Shown: positions 4,898 to 7,298 of the stretch, one piece after another | Layout: each line of letters opens with the position of its first letter | Position numbering within the stretch: the first letter of the stretch is position 1 | Assembly (NCBI GenBank): GCA_002730365.1 | Contig: PBZZ01000024.1 | Location: forward strand, 1 to 7,298 | Length of the DNA stretch: 7,298 nt | Source: Deltaproteobacteria bacterium | Lineage (GTDB): Bacteria > SAR324 > NAC60-12 | Reading direction: 5' to 3' | Position numbers and translations under genes: made by a program | The notes under the pieces: generated by a model | Seen by the model: the letters and a program-made list of their open reading frames with translations, nothing else | Databases searched by the model: none | Told to the model about the DNA's origin: nothing

Positions 4898-5287
4898 TCA
4901 CTCATAATCTTCCCAGTTCCAGTCTTGACCTTCGCTGGGGTCTTTTACCAATTCCTCGTTGACACTTTCTTGTGTAATTATTTTCCCATCTTTGTAGGTT
5001 ACAGCAGATAGAGATGAATAGTAGGTAGGTGGGTTGGTCATCGCAGATTTAAGATATCTTTCGATGCACAAGAACTCATCATTTTCAAAGATTTTTTTAA
5101 ATGGACCGGATCTAAAAGATTCGCCGTATGTTGAAACAATGACTTTATCCGAATCAAGATTGACTTCTAATCCTGCTCTAAAATCAAATGCAGAATACTC
5201 AGGGTGATAGATTTCATCAGCTAGTGAGAAATCATTATTTTTAAACGCTATTCTCCATGCCTTCTCATATGCTTCTGCTTTCGTCAT
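4898..5287 (-). CDS. NTF2/SnoaL-like protein, tandem paralogue 1
   Basis: This 129-residue protein resembles the cone-shaped NTF2-like/SnoaL-like fold, seen in polyketide cyclases, ketosteroid isomerases and many small uncharacterised proteins. The N-terminal helices hold A-E-A-Y-E-K-A-W-R-I-A-F and D-F-S-L-A-D-E-I-Y-H-P-E-Y, typical of the family. The later strands include Y-Y-S-S-L-S-A-V-T-Y-K-D-G-K-I-I. No catalytic residue can be assigned. The start at ATG 5287 follows AGGAGAGGG; an upstream start at 5302 would begin before that ribosome-binding site. The C-terminus D-P-S-E-G-Q-D-W-N-W-E-D-Y-E is nearly identical to that of its neighbour and is an unusual acidic, Trp-rich tail. About half of all residues match the neighbour; the central part around residues 45-65 differs most and is a few residues longer here. 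It lies 70 bases downstream of paralogue 2. Confidence 0.75.
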   Translation of the reverse strand: MTKAEAYEKAWRIAFKNNDFSLADEIYHPEYSAFDFRAGLEVNLDSDKVIVSTYGESFRSGPFKKIFENDEFLCIERYLKSAMTNPPTYYSSLSAVTYKDGKIITQESVNEELVKDPSEGQDWNWEDYE

Positions 5288-5323
5288 TCCCTCTCCTAAC
5301 ACTGCTTTCCGTGATTTGATTTC
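5273..5323 (-). repeat. Duplicated 5' unit of the NTF2-like genes, copy 1
   Basis: This 51-base segment covers the first five codons, the ribosome-binding site and the leader, and matches 5721-5771 at 44 of 51 positions without gaps. The first 25 bases on the plus strand are identical and span the start codon and AGGAGAGGG. The untranslated 36 bases agree at 29 positions, which is better than the coding middle of the two genes. Confidence 0.75.
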
Positions 5324-5357
5324 TACGATAGTGCAGCCACCAACTGCTTGCTACCAC

Positions 5358-5735
5358 TCACTCGTAGTCTTCCCAGTTCCAGTCCTGATTTTCGGATGGA
5401 TCGTAATCTAATGTTTCAACTGCACTAGTATGTCTGATAATTTTCCCATCCAGATAGTTCAGTACACTGATGACTGACCAGTATATTACCTCCTTGTCAA
5501 GCACCTTGACGTACCGGTGAATGCTTAAGCACTCAAAATTCTCATACAGTGGTTTCATCGGGCCGAACCTGCAGTCGTAGATCGGCACAAGTGCATTCTG
5601 CATATCTAGATTTACTTCCATACCAACTCGATGATCAAAACTCTTACAATCGGGATGATATAACTTCTCGACCAATGAAAAATCACCCTTATAAGCAAGT
5701 CGACGTGCTTTATCGAATTCTTCTGCTTTCGTCAT
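5358..5735 (-). CDS. NTF2/SnoaL-like protein, tandem paralogue 2
   Basis: This 125-residue protein is the upstream member of the tandem pair and has the same predicted NTF2-like fold. Matching landmarks are M-T-K-A-E at the start, D-F-S-L-V-E-K-L-Y-H-P-D, F-D-H-R-V-G-M-E-V-N-L-D, H-R-Y-V-K, Y-L-D-G-K-I-I and the C-terminal D-P-S-E-N-Q-D-W-N-W-E-D-Y-E. His35-type positions differ between copies (F-D-H-R here, F-D-F-R in copy 1), so any active site is not strictly kept. A strong AGGAGAGGG precedes ATG 5735. The two genes could be co-transcribed. No promoter stands out in the 60 bases before the shared leader. The role is unknown; a small-molecule-binding or enzymatic function is the family default. 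Confidence 0.75.
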   Translation of the reverse strand: MTKAEEFDKARRLAYKGDFSLVEKLYHPDCKSFDHRVGMEVNLDMQNALVPIYDCRFGPMKPLYENFECLSIHRYVKVLDKEVIYWSVISVLNYLDGKIIRHTSAVETLDYDPSENQDWNWEDYE

Positions 5736-5771
5736 TCCCTCTCCTTATGCTGGTATCCTTGATTTAATTTC
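5721..5771 (-). repeat. Duplicated 5' unit of the NTF2-like genes, copy 2
   Basis: This is the partner of 5273-5323, with the same start codon, ribosome-binding site and GAAAT-(C/T)-AAATCA leader end. Similarity stops sharply upstream of about 5771, which marks one border of the duplicated unit. The other border is just past the stop codons, where 4896-4928 and 5356-5388 agree at 29 of 33 positions. Confidence 0.75.
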
Positions 5772-5936
5772 ACTAACAACAAAACCTACTAGCGCAAGAC
5801 CATACAGCTTCTTGCCTTGCACGTCTCACAGCATACTTTCTTCACTCCCCCCGCTTTCCTCCGAGTCTGTCCGATTGGATGATATATCTAAAACCATAAT
5901 GACGTTGCATCTGTCAACCAATCCTAAAGAGGCGCT

Positions 5937-6056
5937 ATGCAGTACCTACAAACAGACAATACCAACCGCAATATTGGACTCTGGACACTCTACATTGGGA
6001 TGGTCTTTGTTTCCCTAGCAGTTCTGGAAACACTCCTAGAAGTACCAGCCGTCTAG
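5937..6056 (+). CDS. Possible 39-residue membrane miniprotein
   Basis: The ORF starts at ATG 5937 with AGAGG four bases before it and ends at TAG 6054-6056. The first 12 residues are polar (M-Q-Y-L-Q-T-D-N-T-N-R-N). Residues 13-36 then form a single hydrophobic helix (I-G-L-W-T-L-Y-I-G-M-V-F-V-S-L-A-V-L) ending in L-L-E-V. The arrangement is typical of small single-pass membrane proteins. Its nature is otherwise unknown, and a chance ORF cannot be excluded at this length. Confidence 0.4.
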   Translation: MQYLQTDNTNRNIGLWTLYIGMVFVSLAVLETLLEVPAV

Positions 6057-6110
6057 TAATAGGATCTATCTAATCTGCATCTAGTTGGGGTCAAGCCACC
6101 TCTGAGCACT

Positions 6111-6139
6111 ACTGCTTTGAGCAGTTATGTTACGTAACA
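6111..6139. repeat. Hairpin followed by a perfect 12-bp palindrome
   Basis: ACTGCT (6111-6116) and AGCAGT (6120-6125) form a 6-bp stem around TTG. Two bases later comes TGTTACGTAACA (6128-6139), a perfect 12-bp palindrome of the kind bound by dimeric regulators. A 10-codon minus-strand frame starting M-K-K-P-A-G-T-I-V-T (ATG at 6162) stops within the palindrome. Confidence 0.35.
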
Positions 6140-6222
6140 ATAGTGCCAGCAGGTTTTTTCATACCTGACACCAGTGGCTAATCAGTAGAGCAGTTCAACT
6201 GTTCACGATACCCTAGCTGGGA

Positions 6223-6303
6223 TCAGTCACTACACACAACAAAATATAAGAAGAGCCACAGGAGGCTGACCAGCAGGACTTGCATCATTGTACTAACCAT
6301 CAT
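6223..6303 (-). CDS. Possible 26-residue hydrophobic peptide
   Basis: The ORF from ATG 6303 reads M-M-V-S-T-M-M-Q followed by an almost unbroken hydrophobic run (V-L-L-V-S-L-L-W-L-F-L-Y-F-V-V) and ends C-S-D before TGA. It is one membrane helix and little else, which resembles type I toxin peptides and other tiny membrane peptides in form only. No Shine-Dalgarno precedes it, and the start is doubtful. Confidence 0.25.
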   Translation of the reverse strand: MMVSTMMQVLLVSLLWLFLYFVVCSD

Positions 6304-6392
6304 GAGGATGCAGGGAATTGGTCTAGAGGTCACTAGCTTTGTAGCAGCACTACCTCTAAAGAAATTGGGTAGAAGGTAGGGTCAATCAATCT

Positions 6393-6551
6393 TTGTGTCT
6401 GGGTCTCTGCCTGGGAATTCTTGTTTGCGTTGTTGCCAGTTCTCTGCTTCCAGTCGGGATTAATGTTCCAGCAGTGTCTCAATCAGCTAAAGCTCCTAGC
6501 CCCACCCCTGCCAGTTTATATTTGGTCCGTATCAGTACTGATAATGGATGA
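6393..6551 (+). CDS. Possible 52-residue membrane or exported peptide (ambiguous strand)
   Basis: From TTG 6393 the frame reads M-C-L-G-L-C-L-G-I-L-V-C-V-V-A-S-S-L-L-P, a hydrophobic helix, then a polar Ser/Pro/Ala stretch, to TGA at 6549-6551. GGTAGGG lies about 11 bases before the TTG, which is rather far. The opposite strand of the same DNA gives a protein-like but broken reading (L-A-G-V-G-L-G-A-L-A, then in another frame L-E-A-E-N-W-Q-Q-R-K-Q-E-F-P-G-R-D-P), with a frame change near 6484 and a TAA near 6460. Either strand may carry the real, possibly decayed, gene. Confidence 0.22.
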   Translation: MCLGLCLGILVCVVASSLLPVGINVPAVSQSAKAPSPTPASLYLVRISTDNG

Positions 6552-6591
6552 CGTTCAGGCCCCTATTTGACCCATAGATTTTGATATGTTA

Positions 6592-6630
6592 GAGGTGTTA
6601 TTAGAGACTCAAGCGATAAGTTGACACCTC
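6592..6630. repeat. Perfect 7-bp inverted repeat
   Basis: GAGGTGT (6592-6598) pairs with ACACCTC (6624-6630) across 25 bases. The right arm ends at the last codon of the broken signal-peptide gene on the minus strand (6629-6760), so it could act as that gene's terminator stem, though no T run follows. Confidence 0.3.
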
Positions 6631-6760
6631 ACACACAAAAGCTGAATAGAAGCTCTAGCTTGTGCTGGTTTCCCCCTACAGCAAGTCCAGCAAAAGCATG
6701 CAGGCTTATTGATCCAACTCAAAACACTAACGTGAAGAAAGATGGAAGAAGCTTTTTCAT
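6629..6760 (-). pseudogene. Signal-peptide gene interrupted by an in-frame TGA
   Basis: From ATG 6760 the minus strand reads M-K-K-L-L-P-S-F-F-T-L-V-F, then TGA at 6721-6719. It continues in the same frame as V-G-S-I-S-L-H-A-F-A-G-L-A, and so on to a second TGA at 6631-6629. Ignoring the first stop gives a textbook Sec signal peptide with cleavage after A-F-A, followed by a 20-residue tail. Trp (TGG) at the interrupted position would fit the hydrophobic core. No strong ribosome-binding site is present. The opposite strand has a 20-codon hydrophobic frame (GTG 6732 to TAA 6794), which may be only a mirror effect. Confidence 0.35.
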
Positions 6761-6800
6761 TTGGTTGATTGCTATAGCCATTATTCTCAATTAATAGGTA

Positions 6801-7262
6801 ATGATGATGATTTCGAAATACTTGGTCCTTGCCAGCTTATTTTTGCTAGCTGCATGCGGCTTATTTTCTAAAGATGAAAATAATGACTCTTACACTGAAA
6901 CCACAACAAGTGGTGGTGACTCCGGAAGTTCATCTGCTAGTGACAATAATACTACTTTCGTAGTCACAGTTTCAGCCGGGAAATATTCCCTTGATAGTGT
7001 TCAAGGGAAAACCCTGACTCTGAGAAAAGGTTATACATATAACTTTGATGCTCGAGATTCCTCTACTGATAGTCATCCACTTTATTTAGGGACAAATTCG
7101 ACTGGTGGCAGTTACTCTGATGAATATACAAGTGGAGTCGATGGTAGCCGAACTACAAACGGCATTTTAACAATTGTCATTCCCCAAGCTGCCCCAAACT
7201 CCCTGTACTACAATTGTGGCAGTCATTCCAACATGGGAGCGGAAATCTCACTTGTTGACTAA
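6801..7262 (+). CDS. Cupredoxin-like lipoprotein
   Basis: This protein of up to 153 residues starts with three ATGs in a row; the third (6807) is best spaced from AGG at 6796-6798. It has a lipoprotein signal with lipobox L-A-A-C19, then a flexible linker of Asp, Ser, Thr and Gly (about 24-50), then a single beta-rich domain (51-153). The domain shows cupredoxin features: His92 in S-H-P-L-Y-L-G, and the C-terminal loop Y-Y-N-C139-G-S-H142-S-N-M145-G. These give the His, Cys, His and Met needed for a type 1 copper site, with the Cys-x2-His-x2-Met spacing seen in many marine homologues and tighter than plastocyanin. It should sit lipid-anchored in the envelope and could carry electrons or bind copper. 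A long linker suggests it reaches a partner away from the membrane. No redox partner is encoded nearby. Confidence 0.82.
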   Translation: MMMISKYLVLASLFLLAACGLFSKDENNDSYTETTTSGGDSGSSSASDNNTTFVVTVSAGKYSLDSVQGKTLTLRKGYTYNFDARDSSTDSHPLYLGTNSTGGSYSDEYTSGVDGSRTTNGILTIVIPQAAPNSLYYNCGSHSNMGAEISLVD

Positions 7263-7298
7263 ATGATATTGGTTATGCTGGAAGATGTTTTGGAAGAT

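Larger units (their letters stand above)
5736..6800. other. About 1.07 kb without a confident gene
   Basis: All three frames of both strands are broken often, and no reading frame has both good initiation signals and a recognisable domain. The stretch holds several tiny hydrophobic ORFs, listed separately, plus dyads at 6111-6125, 6128-6139 and 6592-6630. No tRNA-like T-arm, rRNA or transposase remnant is visible. The minus-strand promoter for the NTF2-like pair should lie in its left part. Candidates for what it is: decayed genes, small-protein genes, or a non-coding RNA locus. Confidence 0.6.

Noticed and set aside
2270..5735. Alternative genetic code with UGA as Trp
   Set aside because: UGA terminates both NTF2-like genes at the same conserved residue and also the gene ending at 2636, while Trp in these genes is coded by TGG. 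Two isolated UGA interruptions fit mutation better.
5812..6018. 68-codon plus-strand ORF upstream of and overlapping the miniprotein at 5937
   Set aside because: Its composition is Ser/Thr/Leu-rich without structure, it lacks a ribosome-binding site, and the overlapping frame at 5937 has a better start and a clean membrane helix.
6302..6379. 25-codon plus-strand frame M-R-M-Q-G-I-G-L-E ... ending K-K-L-G-R-R
   Set aside because: No ribosome-binding site at usable distance and no membrane helix or motif; length is within chance expectation.
6732..6794. 20-codon plus-strand hydrophobic frame from GTG, just before the cupredoxin gene
   Set aside because: It lacks a ribosome-binding site and ends after one helix; its hydrophobicity may simply mirror the minus-strand signal peptide on the same DNA.
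7263..7298. ORF starting directly after the cupredoxin stop (M-I-L-V-M-L-E-D-V-L-E-D) and open to the window edge
   Set aside because: Only 12 codons are visible and no ribosome-binding site precedes it. It could be a coupled downstream gene, but the window cannot show it.

Overview
This 7.3 kb window looks like an accessory region of a bacterial chromosome, probably Gram-negative and probably marine or aquatic. That guess rests on two lipoproteins with canonical lipoboxes, several small exported proteins and a Ser/Thr/Asp-rich tethered cupredoxin of a kind familiar from marine bacteria. A SAR324-like or deltaproteobacterial-type lineage is possible, but nothing here fixes the taxonomy. The genetic code looks standard, since UGA ends at least three apparently intact genes. 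I see no rRNA, tRNA, CRISPR, transposase, integrase or phage gene.

Layout. At the left edge, minus strand, is the relic of an NTF2/SnoaL-like gene (1-131), overlapped out of frame by a small membrane-protein ORF (41-307). A strikingly AT-rich DUF2071/YqjF-like gene follows on the plus strand (443-1102). After it comes a 75-bp inverted-repeat element, a lipoprotein leader that stops after 22 residues (1177-1245), and a GNAT acetyltransferase whose start lies inside that leader (1217-1624). From 4127 down to 1660 lies a minus-strand run of small exported, membrane or cytoplasmic proteins of unknown function. It includes one gene with an in-frame UGA (2270-2596) and one exported-protein remnant without a start codon (3572-3706). 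A GFA/CENP-V-type zinc enzyme (4401-4871, plus) converges on two tandem NTF2-like paralogues (4898-5287 and 5358-5735, minus). About 1.07 kb without a confident gene follows (5736-6800), holding several tiny hydrophobic ORFs and a broken signal-peptide gene. A cupredoxin-like lipoprotein (6801-7262, plus) closes the window.

The genes do not form a recognisable pathway. The window reads as a mosaic of short, independent, often single-gene units, with many small envelope-directed proteins and an unusual density of truncated or interrupted genes. The most distinctive signals are the NTF2-like family, present as two tandem copies with near-identical ends and a diverged middle plus a third broken copy about 5 kb away; a 45-bp repeat pair at the 5' ends of two unrelated minus-strand genes; two apparent genes interrupted by a single in-frame UGA; and the lipoprotein leader/GNAT overlap preceded by an inverted repeat that could mask the leader's ribosome-binding site. 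No complete new system can be claimed from the sequence alone.
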